Below, piece after piece: positions 8,433-17,851 of a stretch of 64,000 bases of DNA (position 1 is its first letter; the number at the start of each line of letters is the position of its first letter). Origin of the DNA: Streptomyces sp. NBC_00353 (GTDB lineage: Bacteria; Actinomycetota; Actinomycetes; Streptomycetales; Streptomycetaceae); the NCBI RefSeq assembly GCF_036108815.1, contig NZ_CP107985.1:372001-436000 (forward strand), written 5' to 3'. Both the position numbers and the translations under genes were made by a program. The notes below the pieces were generated by a model. That model worked only from the letters and a program-made list of their open reading frames with translations, searched no databases and was not told the DNA's origin.

Positions 8433-11234
8433 ATGACCGGCAGTGACTCCTTCAAGCACGGTACGGCCGGCCCCCTGGTCGGCCGGGACAGTGACCTGCG
8501 GCGGATCCGTGACCTTCTGGGCCTCGGGGCCGGGGGTGGAGCATTGCTGCTGTCGGGAGACGCGGGAGTCGGGAAGACGGCAGTGCTGGACGCTCTTGCC
8601 GAGGAAGCCCACGCGCAAGGAACCCGGGTTCTGCGTGCTGCCGGTGTGCAGTGCGAGGCGAACTACAGCTACTCGGGTCTCAACCAGGTCCTCTATCCGT
8701 TCCAGGACGCACTCGGTGAACTGCAGGCACCTTTTCGTAGCGCCCTGCACGTCGCGCTCGGCTTCGAAAGCGGCTCACCTCCGGAACGGCTGATCGTCTC
8801 CAACGCCGTACTGCTCCTGCTGCGAACGATCGCCGACCGCACCCCGCTTCTGCTGATCGTCGACGATCTCCCCTGGATCGACCGGGCGAGTGCGGCCGTA
8901 CTGGGTTTCGTCGCGCGACGGACGACCGGCATCCGCGTGAGCCTCCTGGCCGCGTCGCGTTCCGGAGCGCGGAGCCTGTACGACGGTGGTGCCCTGACCG
9001 AATACCGGCTGCAGCCGTTGGACGAAGCGTCGGCGGCCCACCTGGTCAGTACAAGATTCCCGGACCTGGTCGCCGGCGCCCGCCGGCACCTGCTGGCGCT
9101 GGCGCATGGCAACCCACTGGCTCTGCTGGAGCTGCCGTCCGCGTTGCCCACGGCGCCGGGCCCGGCCGGCGAAGTCCCCGCCGTGCTGCCGCTCAGCCGG
9201 CGCCTGGAGACAGTGTTCGGCTCCCGGGTCACCGCTCTGCCGCGGCCGTCGCAGTGTCTGCTCCTGGTGGCCGCGCTGGAAGGCACGGGCGATCTCGGGG
9301 TGCTGCAGGCGGCCACGCGGCAGGCGAACGCCGGGTACGGCCTGGACGACCTGGCGCCCGCCGAGCGTGAGCAACTGGTCCACATCGACGAAGGAGTACG
9401 ACGGCTGAGGTTTCGTCATCCGCTCATCCGTTCCGCGGTGGTGGGGAACTCCACCAGCGGCGAGCGGCGTGCGGTGCACGCCGCGCTCGCCCACGTCCTG
9501 GTGGACCAGCCCGAACGGCGGGCCTGGCACCTGGGCGAGGCGACCCTGGAACCGGACGAGAACGTGGCCGCCCTGCTGGAGCACGCGGCGCGGATCACTC
9601 TGCGCCGCGGTGACGCCGCGGGCAGCATGCGCACACTGATCCGGTCCGCGGACCTCACCCCGCCCGGCCCCGACCGCGCCCGCCGGCTCGCCGAGGCGGC
9701 CTACGTCGGCGCCGAATCCACCGGCGCGCTGGCAAGCGCCCAAAGGCTCCTGGACGAGGCCAGGCGCGCGGCCCCCGATCACAAGAACTCCCTGCACTCG
9801 GCGGCAGCAACTGCCTTTCTCCTCCTGAACGGCGACGGTGACATCGACACAGCCCACCGCCTGCTGGTCTGTGCCATCGAGACGGGAACCCACGCGTACG
9901 ACGCCCAGGACAAGGCGCTCGTAGACGCTCTCGACACGCTTGCGCTGATCTGCTTCTTCGGTGCCCGGCACGACCTGTGGCAGCCGTACTACCGGGCGCT
10001 GGAGAAGCTGACGCCCGAGGTGCCCGTGGTCCTGTCCGCGCTGGGCAAGACGTTCTCCGACCCGGCACGCACAGGTGCCGCGGCCCCGGAGGAACTCGAC
10101 GAGCTCGTGGCGGAACTGGCCGGCGTGACCGACCCCGTCCAGATCACGCGGGCCGGCACGGCAGCCCTCTACCTCGACCGGCTCGGCGACGTCCGCGAAG
10201 CGGCCTGGCGTGTGGTGCGCATGGGACGCAACGGCGGCCCGGCCCGCCGGTACCTGGCCGCTCTGATCCACCTGTGCCTGGACGACTACCTCACCGGGAT
10301 GTGGGACGAGGCGGCGCAACTGGCCGACGAGGGGGTCCAGCTGTGCGAGACACACGGCTACACCGCCTTCGCCTGGTACTTCCTGTACATCCAGGCGATC
10401 GTGGGTGCCGCCCGCGGGGAGGCGGACGAGGCGGAGGCGACAGCCGAGCGGATCATCCGCTGGGCCGTGCCCAGAGGAGCGTCCTGCGCCGCGCACCATG
10501 GCCATCACGCCGCGGCCGTGGCAGCTCTGGGACGCGGTGACGTTGCCGGCGCATACGAGCACGCGACCGCCGTCAGCCCGGCGGGGAGTCTGGCCTCACA
10601 CGTACCGCATGCTCTGTGGGTGACGATGGACCTGGTGGAGGCGGCGGTCAGGACCGACCGGCAGACGGAGGCAGCCGGCCATGTCCGCGCGATGCGCGAG
10701 GCCGACGTGGCCGCGATTTCTTCACGGCACGCCCTGCTGACGGAGGGCTGTGCCGCCCTGTGCGCCGCCACCGACGACGAAGCTCTCCAGCTGTTCGCGA
10801 AAGCCCTGGCGGTACCCGGTGCGCAGCGGTGGCCGTTCGACTTCGCCCGCATCCAGCTGGCCTATGGCGAGCGGTTGCGGCGCGGCAGGGCGACCATCGA
10901 ATCCAGGGGGCCTCTCAGCGCCGCGCTGTCCGCGTTCGAACATCTCGGAGCCCGGCCATGGGCGGAACGTGCCGAGGCGGAACTGCGGGCCGCCGGCTGG
11001 AGCAGGCGGCGCACCGAGGCGTCGAAGGTGCATACGCTCACGCCCCAGGAGCTGGAGACAGCCCGGCTGGCCGCCTCCGGACTGACCAACAAGCAGATAG
11101 CGGAGCGTCTGTTCCTCTCCCACCGGACTGTCGGTACCCATCTTTACCAGATCTACCCGAAGTTGGGCATCACGTCCCGTGCCATGCTGCGAGACGCCCT
11201 GGAATCCGGGTCGTGGTCGCAGGGCAGGCATTGA
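8433..11234 (+). CDS. LAL-type LuxR transcriptional regulator with AAA ATPase
   Basis: The 933-residue protein has the layout of large ATP-binding LuxR regulators. An N-terminal P-loop GDAGVGKT lies at 42-49, a Walker B LLLIVDDLPWID at 139-150, a long TPR-like helical middle follows, and a C-terminal LuxR helix-turn-helix sits at about 870-930 (LTPQELETARLAASGLTNKQIAERLFLSHRTVGTHL region). GGGAG lies six bases before the ATG at 8433; a GTG at 8430 overlaps. Regulators of this kind often activate secondary metabolism or sugar genes. The gene is monocistronic and its targets are unknown. Confidence 0.92.
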   Translation: MTGSDSFKHGTAGPLVGRDSDLRRIRDLLGLGAGGGALLLSGDAGVGKTAVLDALAEEAHAQGTRVLRAAGVQCEANYSYSGLNQVLYPFQDALGELQAPFRSALHVALGFESGSPPERLIVSNAVLLLLRTIADRTPLLLIVDDLPWIDRASAAVLGFVARRTTGIRVSLLAASRSGARSLYDGGALTEYRLQPLDEASAAHLVSTRFPDLVAGARRHLLALAHGNPLALLELPSALPTAPGPAGEVPAVLPLSRRLETVFGSRVTALPRPSQCLLLVAALEGTGDLGVLQAATRQANAGYGLDDLAPAEREQLVHIDEGVRRLRFRHPLIRSAVVGNSTSGERRAVHAALAHVLVDQPERRAWHLGEATLEPDENVAALLEHAARITLRRGDAAGSMRTLIRSADLTPPGPDRARRLAEAAYVGAESTGALASAQRLLDEARRAAPDHKNSLHSAAATAFLLLNGDGDIDTAHRLLVCAIETGTHAYDAQDKALVDALDTLALICFFGARHDLWQPYYRALEKLTPEVPVVLSALGKTFSDPARTGAAAPEELDELVAELAGVTDPVQITRAGTAALYLDRLGDVREAAWRVVRMGRNGGPARRYLAALIHLCLDDYLTGMWDEAAQLADEGVQLCETHGYTAFAWYFLYIQAIVGAARGEADEAEATAERIIRWAVPRGASCAAHHGHHAAAVAALGRGDVAGAYEHATAVSPAGSLASHVPHALWVTMDLVEAAVRTDRQTEAAGHVRAMREADVAAISSRHALLTEGCAALCAATDDEALQLFAKALAVPGAQRWPFDFARIQLAYGERLRRGRATIESRGPLSAALSAFEHLGARPWAERAEAELRAAGWSRRRTEASKVHTLTPQELETARLAASGLTNKQIAERLFLSHRTVGTHLYQIYPKLGITSRAMLRDALESGSWSQGRH

Positions 11235-11311
11235 GGTGCTCTGCCGGCTGACGCCGGGAGATTCCTGCTTGTCCTGCGGCGGCGGGCTCGGCGGGCTTCG
11301 CGCGTAACGGT

Positions 11312-12064
11312 CTAGAGGTTGGCGCGTTCCACGAAGAGGTTCCGCAGGTGGGTCAGGCTCCGCTCGGCCAGCGGGCGCAGGGCTGTGGCGGCTGCGCGGG
11401 CGTCAGCTTGCAGCCGGGCCGTGGCGTCGGGGCCGAGGGCGTGCCTGGCCTCGGTGGCGAAGGATGTTTCGGCGAGCCAGTCGTCCAGAAGGCCGGGAGT
11501 GACCTCCAGGTGGAACTGGAGGCCCCAGGCGGCCGGGCCGGCCCGGAATGCCTGGCACTGGGTGGTGTCGGTGCGGGCCAGGACGCGAGTGCCGGGAGCG
11601 GGCACGATGCGGTCGCCGTGCCAGTGGAGCACGGCGGGGGCGTCGGCCAGCGGGCCGACGACCGGATCGTCACGGTCCACGCCGTACAGCGGGGACCAGC
11701 CGATCTCGCGTGGGTGGCCGAGCTCGGCACCTGTGCGTACAGTCAGGCCGTGGGCGCGGGCGAGGAGTTGGGCTCCCAGGCACACGCCCAGCGTCGGGGT
11801 CCCGGACCGCAGCGCGTCGGCCAGCAGCTCCCGCTCCCGCTTCAGGGCCGGATGGCCTGCCAGGTCATCGGCGTTCATGGGACCCCCCATCACGACCAGT
11901 CCTGCCAGGTCGGATACGGGCGGCAGTTCGCTCGCTGAGGCGTCCCGCCCGTCGACCAGGTTCCGGATGTCGATGTCGAGACCGCTGCCGTCCAACGCGT
12001 CCAGGATCAGTCCGGGCTTTTCGACCTCGATGTGCTGGAGGACGAGGACAGTGCGCGCGGGCAT
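11312..12064 (-). CDS. Class I glutamine amidotransferase
   Basis: The 250-residue protein is a stand-alone GATase1 of the GMP-synthase-like type. The nucleophile Cys95 lies in GVCLGAQLLA and the His185/Glu187 pair in LQFHLEV, completing the triad that releases ammonia from glutamine. Start at 12064 is supported by GAGGAG on the minus strand; the longer frame to 12166 has no support. No synthase partner is adjacent. Similar proteins are annotated as amidotransferases or gamma-glutamyl hydrolases; the acceptor is unknown. Confidence 0.9.
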   Translation of the reverse strand: MPARTVLVLQHIEVEKPGLILDALDGSGLDIDIRNLVDGRDASASELPPVSDLAGLVVMGGPMNADDLAGHPALKRERELLADALRSGTPTLGVCLGAQLLARAHGLTVRTGAELGHPREIGWSPLYGVDRDDPVVGPLADAPAVLHWHGDRIVPAPGTRVLARTDTTQCQAFRAGPAAWGLQFHLEVTPGLLDDWLAETSFATEARHALGPDATARLQADARAAATALRPLAERSLTHLRNLFVERANL

Positions 12065-12613
12065 GGCGGCGGTCTCCTCGCAGGAACGGGGAATCAGGGA
12101 CAGGAGGGACATCCATCCTAAACATGGCAGGTCACCCGGGGCCGGACAGGCGCAGCCGGTGCGCATCGCGTGCCATGGCTCGATCCTGCACCGCGTTTGT
12201 CAGGGACGCGGGACGGCGGCACGAGGGGCGGGCGTGGCCGTGAACGCGCCCCGGCCCCGGTCGCGCACCCGGGCCGCCGGTCCAGCTCGCACCGTCGTCG
12301 CAGGGCGCCTCGACTGTGAGCTTGACGGTCTTCCGGGGCGGCAGGCCGTCCTGACGGCGCACCTCACGGCATGGTCGCCCGTCGCCGTGCCTCGGATTTC
12401 GTCGCCGGGATCGGTCTTCTTGTGCGGTGCCACCGTGATTCCGACGGTGCAGTCGCGCTGCTCGGGACGGCGATCGGCCGGGCCGGGGTAGGGGTGTGAC
12501 CGCGCCCCAGCGGTGGTGCACGCGGGTGATGTTCAGGTCCCGGCCGGGATCGACGATGAACGGCTTGGGGCGGTCATGCCGACGGCCCGCGATGATGAGC
12601 AGGAGGTGGGACT
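12065..12613. other. Intergenic, no gene recognised
   Basis: This 550-bp stretch separates two divergent genes. Several open frames exist but none has a ribosome site, family match or consistent codon bias. It should contain the promoters of the amidotransferase and the SDR gene. Confidence 0.4.
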
Positions 12614-13369
12614 GTGACTGGGGCAACGGGCAGGGTGGCACTGGTGACAGGCGCCGGCAGCGGAATCGGTGCGGCCACCGCGCGCCTTCTGGCCGCGCGA
12701 GGGATGCGCGTGGTGGTCAACTACCTGCGCAGCGGCAAGTCGGCCGAAAAGGTCGTGGCGGGCATCGAGGCCGCGGGCGGCCGGGCCATGGCCGTGCAGG
12801 CCGATGTGCGCGAGGCAGCGGCGGTCGAGAGCATGGTCGAGCAGGTCCAGGCGGCATGGGGCGGCGTTGACGTGCTGGTGCACAACGCGCTGATCCCGTA
12901 TGCGGTCAAGCCGTTTCAGGACATGACGTGGGAAGAACTGGGCGGCAAGCTCGACGCCGAGATGCATGCGGCGTTCCTGGTCACGAAGGCTGTCCTGCCC
13001 GCCATGACCGGACAGGGCTGGGGGCGCATCATCTATCTCGGTACCGGCCTCAGCCGCCGGCCCCGGGAGGGCATGATCGCACTGGGCACGGCCAAGGCCG
13101 CACTGGAGCAGTTCGCCCGGTACGTCGCCCAGGAACTGGGCCCGCAGGGGATCACGGTCAACGTCGTCGCGCCCGGCCCGGTGGAGTCCCGCATGGCGGA
13201 TGACGTGTTCGACGATGCGCACAAGCAGCGGCAGGTGGCCGCTACTCCCCTGGGCCGCCTGGCGTACCCGGCCGACGTCGCCCAGGCGGTCGCCTTCTAC
13301 GCCGGTGAGGACAACGCCTTCATGACCGGCACCACGGCCGCGGTCAACGGCGGAATGTCGATGGACTGA
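12614..13369 (+). CDS. SDR-family protein lacking the catalytic Tyr and Ser
   Basis: The 251-residue protein has the classical SDR cofactor motif TGAGSGIG (12-19) and C-terminal features (NVVAPGPVESRM, then TAAVNGGMSMD). In the active site the YxxxK motif reads LGTAK, so the tyrosine is Leu157 while Lys161 remains; the serine position is Thr144; the NNAG motif reads HNAL. The start is GTG at 12614 after AGGAGG. It may bind NADP(H) without normal dehydrogenase chemistry, or use other residues. The NMT1-like gene follows 144 bp downstream on the same strand. Confidence 0.88.
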   Translation: MTGATGRVALVTGAGSGIGAATARLLAARGMRVVVNYLRSGKSAEKVVAGIEAAGGRAMAVQADVREAAAVESMVEQVQAAWGGVDVLVHNALIPYAVKPFQDMTWEELGGKLDAEMHAAFLVTKAVLPAMTGQGWGRIIYLGTGLSRRPREGMIALGTAKAALEQFARYVAQELGPQGITVNVVAPGPVESRMADDVFDDAHKQRQVAATPLGRLAYPADVAQAVAFYAGEDNAFMTGTTAAVNGGMSMD

Positions 13370-13513
13370 CGCCCCGCTGTCCCCCGCGCACCGGGTGCGT
13401 ACCGTCCCGGTCCGGCACGCACCCGGCGCACCGCCCCTCCTTCGGGACCATGGGCCGCAGCGCCCGCGTCATGCGCGGGCGCGTGACGGCGGCACGATCA
13501 AGGAAAACCATTC

Positions 13514-14401
13514 ATGCACACGATCGATCTCGCCTACGTCGGGCGGGGCCTGCACGAGGAGCTGGCCGCCTACATCGCCGATCAGCAGGACTACTACGCC
13601 GACGAGGGCGTCCACGTCGCGCTGCGCGACGGCTGCGCCTGGGACGAGGAGCGGCTGCGCCGCGGTGTCACGATCGGGCTCGGCCGGGCACTGCTGTCCC
13701 GACTGACCGACGGCATCCCCTGGGTCGCACTCCATGTCAACACCCACCGCCCGCTGTTCTGGTTCCTCGCCCGCCCCGGCCTGGCCTCCCTGGCCGACCT
13801 GGCCGGCCGGCGGCTGGCGGTACACGCCCCCCACACCGCACCCGGGTGCTTCACCCGGATCGTGCTGCGCCGGGCCGGCCTCGACCCGGACCGCGACATC
13901 CACACCGTCGTCCGCTCGCCCGGCGACTACGGCATGGACCTGCGCCGGCTGCACAACGGCGAGATCGACGCCGCCCTGGTCGGCAGCACCATGGCACCGG
14001 AGGCGGTCGCCGCCGAGCACGGCTGGCAGGTGCTGGCCTGGGTCGGCGACCACTTCCAGATCCCCACCGTGGGCCTGGCCGTCGACCCCACCTGCATCCA
14101 CCCGGACGCCCCCGCGGTCCAGGCCGTCGTACGAGCCCACCGGCGCGCCCTGCAGGTGATCCGCAACGACCCCGACACCACGGTGCGACACATCCAGACG
14201 TTCCTCGGCGGGCACACCTCAGACGAAGCCCGAGCCCACTACGAGAGGTTCGTCGCACCGTATTTCACCACCGACGGCCAGGCCGACCTCACGGTCGGGG
14301 CCACCGCGATCGCTGCGGTCGCCGCCGAACTCGGCGTGCCCGCCACCGTCACCGCAGCCGATTTCTACCGCACCGCCACCACGCCCGGGACATGCAGTTG
14401 A
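13514..14401 (+). CDS. NMT1/THI5-like periplasmic-binding-fold protein without signal peptide
   Basis: The 295-residue product reads as a bilobal substrate-binding fold of the NitT/TauT-NMT1 class (LAGRRLAVHAPHTAPGC, LHNGEIDAALVGSTMAPE). It starts directly MHTIDLAYVG with no signal or lipobox, so it should be cytosolic rather than an ABC binding protein, and no permease genes are near. AAGGAAA precedes the ATG. Cytosolic members of this fold include enzymes of pyrimidine, menaquinone and phthalate metabolism; I cannot choose between them. It may work with the SDR gene upstream. Confidence 0.8.
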   Translation: MHTIDLAYVGRGLHEELAAYIADQQDYYADEGVHVALRDGCAWDEERLRRGVTIGLGRALLSRLTDGIPWVALHVNTHRPLFWFLARPGLASLADLAGRRLAVHAPHTAPGCFTRIVLRRAGLDPDRDIHTVVRSPGDYGMDLRRLHNGEIDAALVGSTMAPEAVAAEHGWQVLAWVGDHFQIPTVGLAVDPTCIHPDAPAVQAVVRAHRRALQVIRNDPDTTVRHIQTFLGGHTSDEARAHYERFVAPYFTTDGQADLTVGATAIAAVAAELGVPATVTAADFYRTATTPGTCS

Positions 14402-14457
14402 TACCGCATACCCGACAGGGTGCTCGCTCCCGCATGCTGAAAGCGGACCTCACCCCG

Positions 14458-15171
14458 TTATCGGACCGGGTCCTTGTCAGTCAGCGAAGGCATCGTGCGT
14501 GGACGCAGGACCATGAGCGAGCCTTCCAAGGCCGCCACCATGGCAAAGGGGAACCGGTCGACCTCAAGACAGAGCGCGACGTCATCAGGATGGACTCCTT
14601 GACGCACCCCCTGCGCCAGTTCGGCGGCGGCGCGCGACTCGGCAGCGCGGCGGAGGAACTCAGCAGCGTCCGTCCCGGCCTCGGTGGTCCTGCGAGCGAT
14701 GTACTGAGCACACGCCAGATCTTCATCGGCCTGCCCGTCGTCGCCAGTGACCACGAACGTGACACTGTCACTCTTGCGCGTCCGCAAGAGCTGAGCCGTT
14801 GCCTCCGCCACCACGAAGCTGGCGCACAGCACCAGGTGCGCCTCCTTGACCGCAAGGGCGCCGACCGTCCCTGCCGTGGTTTTCTGCACAACGGTCCGTC
14901 CGCCGACGTCAACGGACCGCAGCAGGCCCGGGGAGTTGACGGTGTCGAACCCGGGCGCGGGCGGACCGTCTTTGAGCGCCACCCAATCCGGGTGGCGAGC
15001 CTTGAGCGCCAGGGCTTCGTCCAGCGACTCAGCAAGAACGATCTTTTCCGCCCCCTGGGCAAAGGCCCAGGCAGCCACGGTGAAAGCACGCATGACGTCG
15101 ACCACGACCGCCACGGACGGGGCTTCGACCAGATCAGCGATACCGAGGAAACGCGTGCCCATTCCGATCAT
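14458..15171 (-). CDS. ComB family (2-phosphosulfolactate phosphatase-like) protein
   Basis: The roughly 237-residue protein matches the ComB family: VAVVVDVMRAFTVAAWAFAQGA at the N-terminus, NSPGLLRSVDVGGRTVVQKTTAGT in the middle and DLACAQYIA later. ComB is known from coenzyme M synthesis as a Mg-dependent phosphosulfolactate phosphatase, but actinobacterial copies occur without that pathway and their substrate is unknown. The start could be ATG 15171 or 15162; no clear ribosome site decides. It converges on the NMT1-like gene with a 56-bp gap. Confidence 0.85.
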   Translation of the reverse strand: MIGMGTRFLGIADLVEAPSVAVVVDVMRAFTVAAWAFAQGAEKIVLAESLDEALALKARHPDWVALKDGPPAPGFDTVNSPGLLRSVDVGGRTVVQKTTAGTVGALAVKEAHLVLCASFVVAEATAQLLRTRKSDSVTFVVTGDDGQADEDLACAQYIARRTTEAGTDAAEFLRRAAESRAAAELAQGVRQGVHPDDVALCLEVDRFPFAMVAALEGSLMVLRPRTMPSLTDKDPVR

Positions 15172-15403
15172 GATCGCGCATGCCCGACCCGAGACACCCG
15201 GACAGTGATGCGCATCACGTCGAAGGGCTCGCAATGCAACACCTCCGGCTGCCTGCGTCGCGAACGCGGTCCGCGACGACACGCCCGCTCCATCGCCACA
15301 CCGGTGACCTGCGCACGGTCTCTGCGGGCACAAGGCGCATCGTCGTCCCCGATGCCCTCATGAACGGCCTGCCACCGCACATCACCGAATGCCTCCGAGG
15401 ATG

Positions 15404-15423
15404 CCCCGGCCTTCAGGCCGGGG
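15404..15423. repeat. Hairpin at left of the TnpB element
   Basis: CCCCGGCC-TTCA-GGCCGGGG forms a perfect eight-base-pair stem flanked by GAGGATG and GAGGAATC. It resembles the right-end hairpin of actinobacterial IS605-type elements, so it is either this element's left subterminal structure or the right end of a lost neighbour copy. Confidence 0.6.
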
Positions 15424-15564
15424 AGGAATCGGACTCCTGCGGAGCAGGGCAGGGAAAGCCGGATCGCCGCCAGGGCGATCGGGCTTCCGCCCACCGCGAC
15501 GGTGCGCTTCCCCACCGTGGTCAATTGTTCTCAACTGTCGGTCCTCCCCGATAGGTTGATATGC

Positions 15565-16749
15565 ATGACGACAGCGGCAGAGACGGCAGGTGACGGGCAT
15601 GCCCGGTACACCTACCGGCTGCGCGTGTCGTCGACCGCAGCCTCCGCGCTTGAAGCGGAATGGGCGCGATGCCGGTGGATCTGGAACGAGTGCGCGGCCA
15701 GGTCGAAGAAGGCGCACGCCGACGACGAGAAGTGCGGGCCGGCCCGGCTGGACAAGATGCTGACCGAGGCCCGTACCGCGATGGCGTGGTTGCGCGAGGG
15801 CAGCTCGGTGCCGCAGCAGCAGATCATCCGCGACTTCGCGAAGTCCCGCGCCAAGGCGCTGAAGGACATCAAGGCCCGGTTGCCGATGCGGCAGCGCGCC
15901 GGGATGCCGAAGTACAAGAAGAAGCACCAGACGGACCCGAGTTTGAACTACACGCAGCGCGGGTTCCGACTCAAGGATGGGCGTCTGCATCTGGCCGGCG
16001 GGATCAGCCTGACGGTGGTGTGGTCGCGGGACCTGCCCAAGCCGCCGTCTTCCGTGCGCGTGTACCGCGACAGCCTCGGACACTGGTACGCGTCGTTCGT
16101 CGTCGCGACCACCACCGAGCACCTGCCCGCGACGGGCCGTGTGATCGGCATTGACTGGGGCGTGAAGGAAACCGCCACGACGACGTCCGACGCACACGAC
16201 CTTCCCCACGCGCAGCACGGGAAGAACGCCGCCCAGCGCCTGGCGAAGTACCAGCGGATGATGGCCCGACGCCGCCCAGCGAAGGGGCAGGCCGGATCGA
16301 AGGGCTACCGGCACGCGAAGCGGCAGACCGCGAAGCTGCACAAGAAGGTCGCCAGGCAGCGTCAGGACACCGCCCATAAATGGGCCAAGTCCGTTGTCCG
16401 CGACCATGACGCCCTTGCGGTTGAGGACTTCCGGCCCAAGTTCCTGGCCAAGTCGACCATGGCCCGCAAAGCTGCCGACGCCGCGATCGGCGCCACCAAA
16501 GCCGCACTGATCGAAATGGCCCGCAAGCACGGGCGCACCGTGCACCTGGTCAACCCCGCGCACACCACCATGGACTGCGCACCCTGCGGAGCGAGAGCCA
16601 AGCACCGCCTACCTCTTTCCGAGAGAACGTATACGTGCACCGTGTGCGGAACCGTCTCGCCCAGGGACAAGAACTCCGCCCACGTGATGCTCGTCCGGGC
16701 TGGTCTCAACCCGGCTAGTGCTGATCTTGTAAGCCCTGCCACCTGCTAG
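15565..16749 (+). CDS. tnpB: TnpB RNA-guided nuclease (IS200/IS605 superfamily), solo
   Basis: The 394-residue protein has the TnpB plan: a helical N-terminal part, a RuvC core with Asp197 (IGIDWG), Glu287 (AVEDF) and Asp368 (PRDKNSAH), and a zinc finger with CxxC pairs Cys338/341 and Cys358/361. All catalytic residues are present. TnpB proteins are known to cut DNA guided by an RNA made from the element's right end. No TnpA (Y1 transposase) gene accompanies it, so movement would need a transposase in trans. ATG 15565 was chosen as the family start; the longer frame is intergenic. Confidence 0.93.
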   Translation: MTTAAETAGDGHARYTYRLRVSSTAASALEAEWARCRWIWNECAARSKKAHADDEKCGPARLDKMLTEARTAMAWLREGSSVPQQQIIRDFAKSRAKALKDIKARLPMRQRAGMPKYKKKHQTDPSLNYTQRGFRLKDGRLHLAGGISLTVVWSRDLPKPPSSVRVYRDSLGHWYASFVVATTTEHLPATGRVIGIDWGVKETATTTSDAHDLPHAQHGKNAAQRLAKYQRMMARRRPAKGQAGSKGYRHAKRQTAKLHKKVARQRQDTAHKWAKSVVRDHDALAVEDFRPKFLAKSTMARKAADAAIGATKAALIEMARKHGRTVHLVNPAHTTMDCAPCGARAKHRLPLSERTYTCTVCGTVSPRDKNSAHVMLVRAGLNPASADLVSPATC

Positions 16750-16810
16750 GTGCCAGGCGAGGTGAGCTAGGAATCCCCCTGCTTTAGCTGGGGGAGGATG
16801 TCAACCAAGT
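16600..16810 (+). ncRNA. Candidate omega RNA and right end of the TnpB element
   Basis: In IS605 elements the guide RNA covers the 3' end of tnpB and the right end. Here the right end shows a hairpin CCCCC-TGCTTTAGCT-GGGGG (16775-16794) followed by AGGATGTCAA, a typical actinobacterial IS605 terminus. The element would end near 16804, making the next bases (CCAAGTGATCTACGGACA) the guide. The 5' limit is a guess from the family. Confidence 0.45.
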
Positions 16811-16852
16811 GATCTACGGACACACCCGCACCGGCACTGCCCCTTTCCTGGG

Positions 16853-17500
16853 CTAGGCCTTGCGGGCGAGCAGTTGAATTTCCTGGAACTGCCGTCGGTC
16901 GGTGGGCTGAGGCTCGCGAACCATCCTGGCCACCTCGGCCAACCCCGACTTGCGCAGCATCGCGGCGAGGTGATCAGGCGACCACCGATAGGCCGGTACG
17001 ACCGCGTGATCGAAGACCTGCGTCGGGTGAGACGGATCATCGCTTGCCGAAAAGCCGACCAGAAGGTGGCCGCCAGGCGCCAGCACACGGTGGAACTCCG
17101 CGAAGACGGCAGGGAGTTCCTCCGGCGGAGTGTGGATGATGGACCAACGTGAGAGCACGCCGCCCAGCACACCGTCGGCGATGTCCAACGCGGCCATCGA
17201 GCCCACGTCGAACCGCAGGCCCGGATAGGCCTGCCGAGCCAGCTCGATCATCGCGGGAGAGGCATCGACACCGAACGCCGCCAGCCCCAACTCATCCAGA
17301 TGAGCGGTGACATAGCCAGGTCCGCACCCCAGGTCCGCGACCTGACTGTCCCCACTCGCACTGACGACCTCGGCGAAGGCGCTCAAGATCGCACGGTCCA
17401 GGGGCCGCTCACGCAGCGTGTCGCAAAACAGTTGCGCATAGCTGGGGGCAGCAGCGTCGTAGGCCTCGCGGGTGGCACTGAGAACATCATGTTCGACCAT
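16853..17500 (-). CDS. Class I SAM-dependent methyltransferase
   Basis: The 215-residue protein has the SAM-binding motif I VADLGCGPGYV (54-64), an acidic motif II (FGVDASPAMIELAR) and LGGVLSRWSIIHTPPEELP in the region of motif III/IV, as in UbiE/Methyltransf_11 proteins. It probably methylates a small molecule. The ATG at 17500 matches the family N-terminus (MVEHDVLSATREAYDAAAPSY); the upstream extension is unsupported. The TnpB element ends about 50 bp from its stop codon. Substrate unknown. Confidence 0.88.
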   Translation of the reverse strand: MVEHDVLSATREAYDAAAPSYAQLFCDTLRERPLDRAILSAFAEVVSASGDSQVADLGCGPGYVTAHLDELGLAAFGVDASPAMIELARQAYPGLRFDVGSMAALDIADGVLGGVLSRWSIIHTPPEELPAVFAEFHRVLAPGGHLLVGFSASDDPSHPTQVFDHAVVPAYRWSPDHLAAMLRKSGLAEVARMVREPQPTDRRQFQEIQLLARKA

Positions 17501-17545
17501 GCTCGCAACGGTAGTTCCCGCGCCGAGGCGAGCCGAGAGAATCAC

Positions 17546-17851
17546 GATCTTCCCTCCCGCCCGCTCGACCGGGCTGTCGCCGGCTCACAGAGGCCTTGCG
17601 TCCGCCGCTGTGTGCTTCGCCCCGAGCCGTCCCGGTGTGGCCGGCTGGTGGAGATCCGCGACCACCTCATCACCCGCACCGCCGGGGCCGGGCGCGAAGG
17701 CCGGCCGGGCGAGGCGGACGGCCTGCGGGGCCGGCCTCGCCGGCGCGGAGGACAACCGTGCCCCGCTCGACCGCAGACCCAGCCCCGTCAATCCCGGGAT
17801 CCCCGCTCTGCCCTCAGCTTCGAGTCCGCAACGGGCTCCGAGCGATGAGCG
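17546..17851. other. Intergenic, no gene recognised
   Basis: About 300 bp upstream of the methyltransferase and downstream of the lipoprotein gene, both leftward. No reading frame with family features or ribosome site was found. Confidence 0.35.

Noticed and set aside
12200..12433. Short minus-strand ORF (MAPHKKTDPGDE...) in the amidotransferase-SDR gap
   Set aside because: No ribosome site, codon bias fades quickly and no family is recognisable.
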